Below are positions 55,391-63,905 of a stretch of 64,000 nt of DNA, in pieces. The notes beneath the pieces are model-generated. The model had not been told where the DNA came from, searched no databases, and was given only the letters and a program-made list of their open reading frames with translations. Source of the DNA: JADHMP01 sp016779985 (lineage in GTDB: Bacteria > Bacteroidota > Bacteroidia > Flavobacteriales > Flavobacteriaceae); the NCBI GenBank assembly GCA_016779985.1, contig JADHMP010000011.1, positions 15,721 through 79,720 on the forward strand. The letters run 5' to 3'. A program made the position numbers and the translations under genes. Position 1 is the first letter of the stretch, and every line of letters begins with the position of its first letter.

Positions 55391-56392
55391 ATGTTCTTCA
55401 AATCCCCACAATTTAACTTCATTTTATTCTCGTTTCTTTTTACCTTTTTTTTCACGAGGGCCCAAAACGATCCCGAAAAATTTGCTGAAAGTATCACAGA
55501 ACAAGAATTAAAAGAACTACTCTATGTTTATGCCTCAGATTATTTTGATGGAAGAGAGACAGGAACTAAGGGTCAAAAAATTGCTGTAGACTTTCTAAGA
55601 TCCTTCTACCAAACCCATAAAATAGCTCCTGTAAAGGGAACTCAAAATTATTTTCAGCCTTTTGAATTAACCTTGAAAAAAGAATTAGTAAGCACAGAAA
55701 ATGTATTAGCTATCATCTCAGGTTCTGAAAAACCAGAGGAGTATATTATCCTTTCCTCTCATTTAGATCATATTGGAAACCACAATGGGAAAATCAATAA
55801 TGGTGCAGATGATGATGGGTCTGGAAATGTTGCTCTTTTAGAAATTGCAGAAGCCTTCCAATTGGCATCTGAAGCTGGTCAAAGGCCCAAAAGATCAATT
55901 GTGTTTTTACATGTGAGTGGAGAAGAGAAAGGATTATTAGGCTCCGAATACTATGTTGAACATCCGCTTTTACCCCTTGATAATGCTGTAGCAAACCTTA
56001 ATGTCGATATGGTTGGTCGATTAGATCCGAAACGAAAAGATAAAGATCCGAAGTATATTTATTTAATAGGAAGTGATAGACTCAGTCAAGATTTACATCT
56101 TGTCTCTGAGGCGATCAATAAAAAATACACCCAATTAAAAATTGATTACAAATACAATGAGAAAAATGATCCTAATCGATTTTATTTTAGAAGTGATCAT
56201 TACAATTTTGCAAAAAAAAATATTCCTATCATATTCTATTTTAATGGTACACATGCTGATTATCACAAGCCTACAGACACAGCAGACAAAATTAATTATG
56301 ACATATTAGCTTTGAGAACAAAACTGATTTTTTATACTGCATGGGAGCTTGCAAACAGAAAAGAGAGGATTCGGCTGAATCGTCTAAACTGA
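55391..56392 (+). CDS. Secreted M28 family aminopeptidase
   Basis: A 333-residue zinc exopeptidase with a signal peptide (FILFSFLFTFFFTRA). Metal ligands are in SSHLDHIG, NGADDDGSGNVALLE and GEEKGLLGS, then D in LNVDMVGRLD and H in SDHYNF. It would trim peptides outside the cytoplasm. 20 bases separate it from the next exported protein. Confidence 0.93.
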   Translation: MFFKSPQFNFILFSFLFTFFFTRAQNDPEKFAESITEQELKELLYVYASDYFDGRETGTKGQKIAVDFLRSFYQTHKIAPVKGTQNYFQPFELTLKKELVSTENVLAIISGSEKPEEYIILSSHLDHIGNHNGKINNGADDDGSGNVALLEIAEAFQLASEAGQRPKRSIVFLHVSGEEKGLLGSEYYVEHPLLPLDNAVANLNVDMVGRLDPKRKDKDPKYIYLIGSDRLSQDLHLVSEAINKKYTQLKIDYKYNEKNDPNRFYFRSDHYNFAKKNIPIIFYFNGTHADYHKPTDTADKINYDILALRTKLIFYTAWELANRKERIRLNRLN

Positions 56393-56412
56393 TTAATTTT
56401 TAATCTCGATTA

Positions 56413-57054
56413 ATGAAATCAAAACTATTCTATTTTTTTCTGTTTGCTTGTATCACTCAAATGAGTGCTCAGCAAATTGAGGGTCAAGATTCTCTGTCAC
56501 AAGAGGACTATATTAAAAAAGTAAAACGATTTTCGATTGGAGCAAAATTAGGTATTCCAAATTTAGGTGGTGGAACACTAGAAATCGTATTACCACTATT
56601 ACAAAACCATATTGCGCCTTATGTTGATTATAGTGATTTTCGAATCACGATTCAAGACACAAAATCTTCTATCACCTATACCGAATTTGGGACAAATATT
56701 TATACAAATGACAAGGGGAGTGGTTTTTTTGTGGGTTTAGGTAGTTCCAAATTAGATGCAGACATTGAATTCGAAAATTTAAATTATTCAGAAAATGGCC
56801 AAAGTTATACCGCCTCCGGGAATGCTACTCTTGCATTAAACACTTTTAATGTTAAAGTAGGACTCAAAAGCGGTGGAAAGTTCTTTTTCCGCTTTGAAGT
56901 AGGTTATGGCTTTGGAAATGTTCCAGAAGATATCTCCTTCCAATCAACTTATAACGGCATCACAGAACAGTTTACAGAAGATATTCCTGAAATACCTGGT
57001 CTTGGACAAAATGGACTCTTAATCAGTAATATTGGCTTAGGGTTTGCTTTTTAA
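56413..57054 (+). CDS. Exported outer-membrane beta-barrel-like protein
   Basis: A 213-residue protein with signal peptide MKSKLFYFFLFACITQMSA and alternating strand patterns rich in Gly and aromatic residues, ending IGLGFAF (terminal Phe). It is likely a small barrel; I do not recognise a named family. Probably co-transcribed with the M28 peptidase. Confidence 0.7.
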   Translation: MKSKLFYFFLFACITQMSAQQIEGQDSLSQEDYIKKVKRFSIGAKLGIPNLGGGTLEIVLPLLQNHIAPYVDYSDFRITIQDTKSSITYTEFGTNIYTNDKGSGFFVGLGSSKLDADIEFENLNYSENGQSYTASGNATLALNTFNVKVGLKSGGKFFFRFEVGYGFGNVPEDISFQSTYNGITEQFTEDIPEIPGLGQNGLLISNIGLGFAF

Positions 57055-57093
57055 ATGGATAAAATAAATTAAGTATTACATAGCGTCAATAGT

Positions 57094-57288
57094 TTAAAGC
57101 GCTCTATTTTTGGGTTTTTTGTTTGGGATTCTACCTTGGTTCCCCATTCCATCAAAATCGTTAGAATCTGGAGAAAGATAATTGTCATTATCATCATTTT
57201 TGTTCTGTTTTCGAATGATAGATAGCAAAAAATAAACATAGATGATAAATATGATTAGCCCAACAATAAACATGATTCGATTATTCAT
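57094..57288 (-). CDS. Small single-helix membrane protein
   Basis: A 64-residue protein: one N-terminal helix (IMFIVGLIIFIIYVYFLLSII) and a hydrophilic Asn/Asp-rich tail. Unknown function. Its ATG overlaps the stop of the next gene by 4 bases (ATGA). Confidence 0.7.
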   Translation of the reverse strand: MNNRIMFIVGLIIFIIYVYFLLSIIRKQNKNDDNDNYLSPDSNDFDGMGNQGRIPNKKPKNRAL

Positions 57289-57470
57289 TGTCCTGTATTT
57301 TTATCATCGTTTCGTCTTTGTCTAATTGCGATAGCAAAGGCTAGTATGGTTACAGGCCATAAGCCAACATAAATACCCTCAAGTTGGTTTCCTGTAAACC
57401 ACAAATAAACAGAGTATAAAAAGCTAAAAAAAGCCAGAAAAATGGGATAATATTTTTCAAAAAAACTCAT
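57285..57470 (-). CDS. Small two-helix membrane protein
   Basis: A 61-residue protein with two hydrophobic helices (PIFLAFFSFLYSVYLWF and GLWPVTILAFAIAI) and a basic end (RQRRNDD). ATG 57470 (MSFFEKYYP) is preferred to the longer frame from 57521. Coupled to the gene at 57094. No family recognised. Confidence 0.65.
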   Translation of the reverse strand: MSFFEKYYPIFLAFFSFLYSVYLWFTGNQLEGIYVGLWPVTILAFAIAIRQRRNDDKNTGQ

Positions 57471-57541
57471 AGCATATTTTTGTAAAAAAGTGAAATATAC
57501 AAAAAAACCAATGGTCAGCAATTGAGTTTGTGTAACTATCC

Positions 57542-57561
57542 AAAAAAGGAAAAGCCCTTTT
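57542..57561 (-). terminator. Weak T-rich hairpin
   Basis: Read on the minus strand: AAAAGG, loop GCTTTT, CCTTTTTT. It could end transcription from the right (57876 gene and remnant). The AT-rich stem makes it weak. Confidence 0.35.
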
Positions 57562-57595
57562 AAAATATTAAGAAGGTTAATAGTTTAATCAGAAG

Positions 57596-57623
57596 TTCAA
57601 ATGAATGCATTTTATCATTTGAA
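57596..57623. repeat. 9-bp inverted repeat
   Basis: TTCAAATGA and TCATTTGAA flank a 10-base loop in the gene-free part between the small membrane proteins and the remnant. Function unknown. Confidence 0.5.
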
Positions 57624-57663
57624 ATATTCATTTGTTTTTGAGACCAACCAAATAACTCACAAC

Positions 57664-57868
57664 TCATGAGTTTTTGTATGCCTCCATAGCCCTCTCATAG
57701 AGCCTAGCAACACCTTTTGTCGTCTATTTTACCAACGCTAGTTCTAAATTCATAACCAAAGCCTGTTCTTACTTCGTGCTTGTCAAATTCTGTTTTCCAT
57801 GTGGTGAAATCGCTGCATGATACCTTAATTAGCACATCTTTAAAGTGCAGCCACCATTGGATGACTCT
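57664..57868 (-). pseudogene. Remnant of a small ABM/DUF-like gene, frame broken
   Basis: On the minus strand the frame from 57868 to the TAG at 57704 encodes a coding-like piece with VLIKVSCSDFTTWKTEFDKHE, then GFGYEFRTSVGKIDDK, which resembles small dimeric alpha+beta-barrel proteins (pattern DFxxWKxxFDxHExxR). It stops abruptly at KRCC, and the following bases in another frame read VARLYERAMEAYKNS before a TGA at 57664. A GTG could start it. A single frameshift or decay explains it; assignment is tentative. Confidence 0.45.
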
Positions 57869-57875
57869 TTACCGT

Positions 57876-58307
57876 CTATTCCTCTTGCTCTTCAAAGGGC
57901 CTACGCGGTTCAAAATCGCCAAGTTCTTTGTTCCATGCAAAATCTGTTTCGGCTTCTTTTTTGTGGGGATCGTATTTAACGTCGAGATATCTAAATCGAT
58001 CTACATCAGGCATTTTGACTTGGACAATAAAAGTATGATAATGATATTTTTTAAAGGGACTAACAAATGTAGAATAGGAATCCCAAATGATATTTCTAAT
58101 AATTTCTACTTGTGGAAATTCAGATTCAATTTTAAATTTGATTACTTTATTGATTTCTTTCTCATTTAGGGGCGTTATTTCGCCCGCATCATTTTCTTCA
58201 AAACCACTATGTTGTTCAATAAAATCATTAATTTCTGGCATTTGTTCACTCTGGCTCCAAAGGAAAGGTTGCACCAAAAGTAGAAGTACAGTTAACACTT
58301 TGTTCAT
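57876..58307 (-). CDS. Exported hypothetical protein
   Basis: A 143-residue protein with signal peptide (NKVLTVLLLLVQPFLWSQ) and an acidic, charged mature part ending PRRPFEEQEE. No family recognised. ATG 58307 is chosen because it starts the signal peptide; the longer frame adds a non-signal stretch. The remnant at 57664-57868 lies just downstream. Confidence 0.75.
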   Translation of the reverse strand: MNKVLTVLLLLVQPFLWSQSEQMPEINDFIEQHSGFEENDAGEITPLNEKEINKVIKFKIESEFPQVEIIRNIIWDSYSTFVSPFKKYHYHTFIVQVKMPDVDRFRYLDVKYDPHKKEAETDFAWNKELGDFEPRRPFEEQEE

Positions 58308-58429
58308 AATATAGTTTTTCCAAATATATAAAATGTTTCTAATGATATGTGGAAACATTTAAGATCACATTTGTGTAAATAATATCAGCTAAAATAGAAT
58401 TGCCTACCATTGCAGTATCAAGTACTATT

Positions 58430-58456
58430 AAAAAACCCTCTAAAAGAGGGTTTTTT
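58430..58456. terminator. Strong bidirectional terminator
   Basis: AAAAAACCCTC, loop TAAAA, GAGGGTTTTTT: an 11-bp perfect stem with T runs on both strands. It ends the gene at 58470-59156 on the minus strand. Confidence 0.93.
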
Positions 58457-58469
58457 ATAAAACTGTTCT

Positions 58470-59156
58470 TTAAAAGTCCATTAAACGAACATAAAGTAAG
58501 GTATTTACAAGTTTTCTGTAAGGTGACACCTTAGCCGAAAATTCAGTAAACATTGGATCAGACAACATTTGTTTAGTCATTGTAAGTGCTGTTTTTACGT
58601 CAGGAAAGCCCATCCATACAAAATGAGAAAACGCTTCTGTTTTTCCAATAATTGGGAAGCCAATACCGTATGAATTTTCTGTATAATTCATCTTTTTACC
58701 CATTTTTTGCGAGAAGCTGATGAATTCTTTGGCGTAAGCCCCTGGATTGCTTACATCCAATTGGTATATCATAAAAGCTTGATCATTTGACCAATCATTT
58801 TTGTACCAAATTGGGGTATTTAAAGCTTGAGTTACATTTTCAGTAAATTTCGCGAGCTTATCACCAAATAATTGTGCATCAACAGACAAGGCCCATGAAG
58901 ACATGAAATCTGCTAGAGCTGCTTCATCTGGAAAACAAAATTGGACAACATGGGTAGCTTTGCTAGTCCCATTAAACTGAATGCCTATAAGTGATTTTGT
59001 TCCTTTGATGCCTTTTCCCCATCCCGTTTCCATCATTCCTTTTAAGGTAGAAACAACCATATCTGGTTCTTTAGCTTCAAATTCATAAAACGCACAATAT
59101 TGTGCATTGACTGTTAATGTGGTGATAAATAGTAGAAATAAAATACTTTTTTTCAT
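58470..59156 (-). CDS. Exported protein with repeated ABM-like halves
   Basis: A 228-residue exported protein (signal MKKSILFLLFITTLTVNA). The mature part seems to contain two ferredoxin-like halves (YCAFYEFEAKEPDMVVSTLK... and FMIYQLDVSNPGAYAKEF...), like dimeric alpha/beta-barrel proteins. Function unknown. TACTTTTG at 59183-59190 (minus strand) is its likely promoter box. Confidence 0.75.
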   Translation of the reverse strand: MKKSILFLLFITTLTVNAQYCAFYEFEAKEPDMVVSTLKGMMETGWGKGIKGTKSLIGIQFNGTSKATHVVQFCFPDEAALADFMSSWALSVDAQLFGDKLAKFTENVTQALNTPIWYKNDWSNDQAFMIYQLDVSNPGAYAKEFISFSQKMGKKMNYTENSYGIGFPIIGKTEAFSHFVWMGFPDVKTALTMTKQMLSDPMFTEFSAKVSPYRKLVNTLLYVRLMDF

Positions 59157-59237
59157 TTGAATAAGTTTATGATTAATACTTTCAAAAGTACAAATAAAGT
59201 TAGCTAGACTGTCGCTAATAAAGAGATTTTTGCATTA

Positions 59238-60527
59238 TTAATTAGGGATTATCCATCTATTATTTTCAACATCTACCCTCCCCATCATTTTTTCAACAAC
59301 CACTCGATCCACAATATGTTGCCCTTTTAGCGCCATGTTTTCAAACGTATCAATACCGTTATTGGCGAAATTTCTTCGTGTACGATGAATATTAAATTTT
59401 GAGGATAGTTGTTTATCAAAGGCTTTTTCCACTCCATCTTTTCCAAGCATAAATCCTAGTAGACCTCCCCAAGTAGCTGTGGGATTATCTGAATCCCAAC
59501 CTGAAAGAGCTCCAATTTGAATTGTTTTTTTAATATCTCCTTCTCCATAAAGTAAACTGACAATACTTGCTCCAAAATTGATCCCGGCAGCAAAGCATCC
59601 GTTACACGATTTGTCAGTTGTCGCCCAATGGTAACCATCTTCCTGTCTAATTTGATATTTCTCATGCAAGGCATCACGTGTTTCTTCCCAAGGAACTTTC
59701 TGATTGAATTTTTCTAAGACAAAATCAAACATTTTTGCTGAATATGTAGTGTCAGGAAGATGCCTACGTGCTTTTTTAGCCATCCATTCAATTTTTTCTT
59801 TTCTAGTGGTATGATCAGTTTCTGTAGAAGCCAAAGCATACATGATGATATTAAATTCTGATATCAGAGCAGCATTTTCCCTTGCTGTGGTCCTGACAGG
59901 AAGATGCCCTAAAGACAGAGCCACCTCTGGTTTTGTCGGAGCAAAAAAACCAAAAATTTCAGTGGTGAGTTGAGCGTCAATCATTTCATAATGAGGATTC
60001 AGTTCAGGATCACTTGTCATGGGTGGTACCACTCCTTCATGCATAAGATCAAGAGCTTTTTGATTTGAGACCCATAGAAAATTATTTTCCTCTTTGTAGA
60101 TATGCTTTAACCAAGCATCTCGAATTTGATTGCCCGATACATCTAATGTTGGACTGCCATGAAGAAGTTCTTGATAGATATATTCTATATCGGTGTCATC
60201 GTCTGCACCCCATATGCTGTCTTTCATCGCAAACACAAAAGTAATAGTATCAGAAATATCCTTGGATCCCCAGATATTAGGTTGATCTGGTTTACCCCAA
60301 TCTTTACGGGTGTAAAACCCACCTCCTTTTCCTTCTATAGGAAGTCCAATTTTATCCATTTCAGTAATGAGTCCAGTCCAGTTGGCTATGCATTGACCCA
60401 ACCAAAACCCTTCCATTTGAGTGAGATAGGCTTGCCTATCAATGGTATATGTGTTTTCGTCGGAGTCTGTGCATCCTATCACTAATGCAAAAAAAATACA
60501 CAGACCAAATCCATATAATAGTTTCAT
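59238..60527 (-). CDS. Lipoprotein ADP-ribosylglycohydrolase family protein
   Basis: A 429-residue lipoprotein (lipobox VIGC, Cys19). The ADP-ribosylglycohydrolase fold is marked by GFWLGQCIANW, the metal-binding ADDDTDIEY and the C-terminal SGWDSDNPTATWGGLLG (DxD...Ax2G). The family removes ADP-ribose from proteins or small molecules, but this export signal places it in the envelope, so its substrate is probably different, such as a nucleoside or glycoside. Single-gene unit by position. Confidence 0.87.
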   Translation of the reverse strand: MKLLYGFGLCIFFALVIGCTDSDENTYTIDRQAYLTQMEGFWLGQCIANWTGLITEMDKIGLPIEGKGGGFYTRKDWGKPDQPNIWGSKDISDTITFVFAMKDSIWGADDDTDIEYIYQELLHGSPTLDVSGNQIRDAWLKHIYKEENNFLWVSNQKALDLMHEGVVPPMTSDPELNPHYEMIDAQLTTEIFGFFAPTKPEVALSLGHLPVRTTARENAALISEFNIIMYALASTETDHTTRKEKIEWMAKKARRHLPDTTYSAKMFDFVLEKFNQKVPWEETRDALHEKYQIRQEDGYHWATTDKSCNGCFAAGINFGASIVSLLYGEGDIKKTIQIGALSGWDSDNPTATWGGLLGFMLGKDGVEKAFDKQLSSKFNIHRTRRNFANNGIDTFENMALKGQHIVDRVVVEKMMGRVDVENNRWIIPN

Positions 60528-60609
60528 AATTCGTTTGTTTTTATTTAAGCTTTACGAGCATTAAATGTACAAAAAAACCGTTTTAACAGATCAAGAGAAC
60601 TAAACTGAC

Positions 60610-61113
60610 TTATATTGAAAACCAATCATGTGTTCCAAATTGATTGCGTTGGATTGTTTTACCTGTTTCTAAATAGTATTTAAAACCGCGAGTAACATGA
60701 TTTAGGTATTTTTTTAATCGGGGCAAAATGTTGATAAACATAAAAAGAGTTAAAAAAGGTGAGGAAAATTTTGAGGATTTATAGGGGGTTATTTTGATAG
60801 TTAATTGTGTTTTATTATCGAGGGGTTTTAGACTCCATTCTACTTTTGATTTTTTTCCTTCTTTTTTACCGATATATAATTTAAATCCATTCCCTTCCTC
60901 CCAAGCATAAAAATGCCTCTCATAGACTAAGCCATTGATATATTTTAACTCATCTATTTTTTGTTTTGAATCCCAATTAATAGCTCTATTTGATTGACAA
61001 AAAGGATGAAAGTGTTCTAGGTGTGATGGGTTTGACAATACTGCCCATGTTTGTTCAATAGGACTATCGATAACTATTTTTGATTGGGTGGATAAAGAAC
61101 TTAATTCATTCAT
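60610..61113 (-). CDS. SRPBCC/polyketide cyclase-like protein
   Basis: A 167-residue protein with the START-like pattern IDSPIEQTWAVLSNPSHLEHFHPF and W-rich strands. These bind small hydrophobic ligands. ATG 61113 follows an AGAGG ribosome-binding site and is preferred to the longer frame from 61209. Confidence 0.8.
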   Translation of the reverse strand: MNELSSLSTQSKIVIDSPIEQTWAVLSNPSHLEHFHPFCQSNRAINWDSKQKIDELKYINGLVYERHFYAWEEGNGFKLYIGKKEGKKSKVEWSLKPLDNKTQLTIKITPYKSSKFSSPFLTLFMFINILPRLKKYLNHVTRGFKYYLETGKTIQRNQFGTHDWFSI

Positions 61114-61258
61114 TTCCTCTAAATTATTTGACAGTAGTTTAACTATAAAATTTGTATCAAAGTGGTTTACAGAAAATAAGATGTTGAAAATAGATATGGT
61201 AAATATCAACCTATCTTACTCTTCATTTATTCTGTAATTTATTTAGTCTTCGGAACAT

Positions 61259-61648
61259 CTAAAGTTGAGATTTGCTCTTTCTTTCTAAGACAAAAATAAT
61301 ACTACAAGACAATAACATCAGAAAAGCAGGAAGGGACTTTATGAGTTGGTCACCAATTGAAAAATGAAAATAAAGTGCTCCCGTCATTAACACCGAAATA
61401 ATAAGCAAAGAAGGAAAAACAAGCTTCTTAAAAAAAATTCCAAAAAAGAGCATTAAAGCTGCCAAAACTTTAAGTGCACCTACAACATATACTGTATTCT
61501 CGCTAAGCCCATAGGCGGCAAATTCTGAAATCATATTGTCAGCCCCACCACCACGATACATAGTTTGCTTATCGAATCTAAAGAGCCAAACATTTACAAT
61601 TGTTATAGAAACAAACCCTTTTAAAATAATGATTATACTTTTTTTCAT
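61259..61648 (-). CDS. DoxX family membrane protein
   Basis: A 129-residue protein with four hydrophobic helices and the DoxX-like AAYGLSENTVYVVGALKVLAAL. Function unknown; family members act in redox or membrane chemistry. Confidence 0.8.
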   Translation of the reverse strand: MKKSIIIILKGFVSITIVNVWLFRFDKQTMYRGGGADNMISEFAAYGLSENTVYVVGALKVLAALMLFFGIFFKKLVFPSLLIISVLMTGALYFHFSIGDQLIKSLPAFLMLLSCSIIFVLERKSKSQL

Positions 61649-61912
61649 GGGTGTTGTTTTCTGTTAAAATATTATTTATTAAAGGTACTATTTTCGATTT
61701 ACAATTTCAAGTTAATCCCTCTTAAGAAATTTAGAAGTAAATATCTAACAAAAAAAAACTGAATTTAATAGCTTAAACTATTCTTAATTAAAAATTGATT
61801 ACTTAAGGTCTATAAAATCGTGTGAAACATTAATTTTATTGAAATAAGGTATCGTTTCTTCTTCCAAATTGATCGATAAAATAGTTATATTACCCAACTA
61901 AATATTTTTTCT

Positions 61913-63151
61913 ATGAAAATCATAAACGCTTATAAATATCTCTTTTCTCTCTTTACTCTGAGCCTAGTCTTATCATGTGGGCAGGGAGTTGAAATGACCA
62001 AACCAGAAAGGTGGTCTGAAGAAAAAATAAACAAATGGTATGGAGATCAACCTTGGCTAGTGGGTACAAATTTTATCACTAGCTCTTCTATCAATCAACT
62101 TGAGTTTTGGCAAGAAGACACCTTTGATCCAGCACTCATCGAAAAAGAATTAAAATTATCTGCTAGCCTCGGAATGAACACACATCGTGTTTTTCTTCAC
62201 GATTTGTTATGGCATCAAGATTCTTTAGGGTTTATGGACAGAATTGATCATTTTCTAAGTATTGGTGAAAGGTATGGCATAAAAACAATGTTGGTTTTTT
62301 TTGATGATGTGTGGCATCCCAAACCTCAGTTGGGCAAACAACCTGAACCAATACCACACATACATAATTCAGGCTGGGTCCAATCTCCAGGAGTCGAAAT
62401 ATTAACAGATACCTTAATGCACCATTCTTTGGCCCCCTATGTGAAAGGAATTGTAAATATGTTTAAGTATGATTCTAGAATTTTATGTTGGGATTTATAC
62501 AACGAACCCGGTCAATACAATGGAGCACCACGCGTATCTAAACAAAGGGTCATAGAAATTTATAAAAATATTGGTATAACTCTTACAGAAAATGAGCTTC
62601 CAAAATATTATAGACATGCAATGGAGCCTGAAAATCCTGAAAAAAGGATGTTCACCCTTGCCCTAATTAAAAAGGTCTTTGGTTGGGTTCGAGAAATCAA
62701 TCCATCACAACCAATAACAGCTGGCATTTATGAAACCAGTATTCCAGATTGGGGTGATTTTGAAAACCTCCCAGAGTTAGAACAATTCATTATCAATAAC
62801 TCTGATATTATTTCTTATCATGACTATGGTAATAAAAAAGGAGGTGAACAAAGAATAAATGAATTAAAAAAATACAATCGCCCGTTGTTCTGCACTGAGT
62901 ATATAGCAAGAGAATACAACAATACATTTGAAGAATTATTGCCACTATTTAAACAAAATAAGATTGGAGCATTTAATTGGGGATTTGTTTCAGGAAAAAC
63001 CAATACTATTTATCCATGGAAAAGTTGGGATTCTACTTATACGGGCCCACCGAAAAAATGGCATCATGATTTATTTTACACTAATGGAGAACCTTTTTCT
63101 GTTGATGAAATTGAGTTTATAAAAAATACGATTTCTTTAGCTAATGAATGA
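61913..63151 (+). CDS. Lipoprotein glycoside hydrolase, GH5-like (cellulase fold)
   Basis: A 412-residue lipoprotein (lipobox LVLSC, Cys22). The TIM-barrel has the acid/base E198 in WDLYNEPG and the probable nucleophile E329 in LFCTEY, with HRVFLHDLLWH near strand 3. This is the clan GH-A layout, near GH5. The target is probably a beta-linked glycan such as mannan or cellulose; exact substrate unknown. No SusC/SusD pair is beside it in the visible part. Confidence 0.86.
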   Translation: MKIINAYKYLFSLFTLSLVLSCGQGVEMTKPERWSEEKINKWYGDQPWLVGTNFITSSSINQLEFWQEDTFDPALIEKELKLSASLGMNTHRVFLHDLLWHQDSLGFMDRIDHFLSIGERYGIKTMLVFFDDVWHPKPQLGKQPEPIPHIHNSGWVQSPGVEILTDTLMHHSLAPYVKGIVNMFKYDSRILCWDLYNEPGQYNGAPRVSKQRVIEIYKNIGITLTENELPKYYRHAMEPENPEKRMFTLALIKKVFGWVREINPSQPITAGIYETSIPDWGDFENLPELEQFIINNSDIISYHDYGNKKGGEQRINELKKYNRPLFCTEYIAREYNNTFEELLPLFKQNKIGAFNWGFVSGKTNTIYPWKSWDSTYTGPPKKWHHDLFYTNGEPFSVDEIEFIKNTISLANE

Positions 63152-63299
63152 TATTTTAAGTTTATATCTCTATTGTTTCGGTACCCATTATGTAGGATTT
63201 TACGTTGCCGTGGTATTTTAATTTTTATAAGGCCAAAAGAAGTTTGGTTGGTATGTAACAATTGAACGTAGAGTAATAAATATTGAGCGTATTATTCTT

Positions 63300-63354
63300 A
63301 TTCTTTAAATTGAACTTGACATTTTAGCGGCCTTCATTTAAAGAATCATTTTTT
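63300..63354 (+). terminator. AT-rich hairpin with T run downstream of the GH5-like gene
   Basis: ATTCTTTAAAT (63300-63310) and ATTTAAAGAAT (63336-63346) pair over 11 bp with a 25-base loop, followed by CATTTTTT. Stability is low because of the A/T stem. Confidence 0.35.
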
Positions 63355-63440
63355 CTTATTTCACTATCACTAAAAAGAATTTTATCCTAAAATATCAACT
63401 ATTAATATCTGTAGTTTTATGATGTATATGTTTTAGCTGT

Positions 63441-63510
63441 GTGGGGATGAAGGAATGTTGTTGGATAAATGCTTGAAAAGAAAACTTCATTAAATAATCC
63501 CCACTTTTTT
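63441..63510 (+). repeat. GC-containing long-range hairpin followed by T6
   Basis: GTGGGGAT (63441-63448) pairs with ATCCCCAC (63497-63504). ATGAAG (from 63447) can alternatively pair with CTTCAT (63485-63490). TTTTTT follows. It stands out in an A/T region and could be a terminator or small structured RNA. Confidence 0.35.
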
Positions 63511-63905
63511 GATAAAACCTATTTTAAGTTGTCTTACCTCTAAAAATCTTTTTTCAGTTTGTTATAATGTGTCAGTAAACATTTCCTGTGCTTTTAAGAG
63601 AGATTTAGAATTTTTGAATTTAGCAAAATGTGTACTTACTACCTAAAAATGAATTATTTATAGAAACATGAAATAAACATGGTATTTACTTAGCCTTTTG
63701 CTATCTTAGTTATCTTTTCATTTTACAACTTAACAAAGTGCCTTTTTTTTCTCATGGTATTGAAAAAATAGATACATAACATTCATTACTTTCAAAATAG
63801 AACTTTACCAAAAACATTAAACTACCTATTTGCTACGATTTAACGGAATTTAAATTTTGCATAAAAAAACTGGCTGAGAGAGGATTATTCTATTAATATT
63901 GTCTC

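Larger units (their letters stand above)
63152..63905. other. Gene-poor 0.75 kb stretch with two hairpins
   Basis: No protein-coding frame with family features was found. AT-rich with many short A/T runs. It contains a hairpin at 63300-63354 and a second at 63441-63510, both followed by T runs. It may hold the 3' end of the GH5-like transcript and perhaps a small RNA. Confidence 0.6.

Noticed and set aside
61767..61782. AATAGCTTAAACTATT inverted repeat between DoxX and the GH5-like gene
   Set aside because: Only 5-bp A/T-rich arms; not distinguishable from background.
63871..63885. GGCTGAGAGAGGAT, reminiscent of the CUGAGA element of TPP riboswitches
   Set aside because: The rest of the conserved TPP aptamer, in particular the GAACCTGA element, is missing; the following gene is an exported protein.
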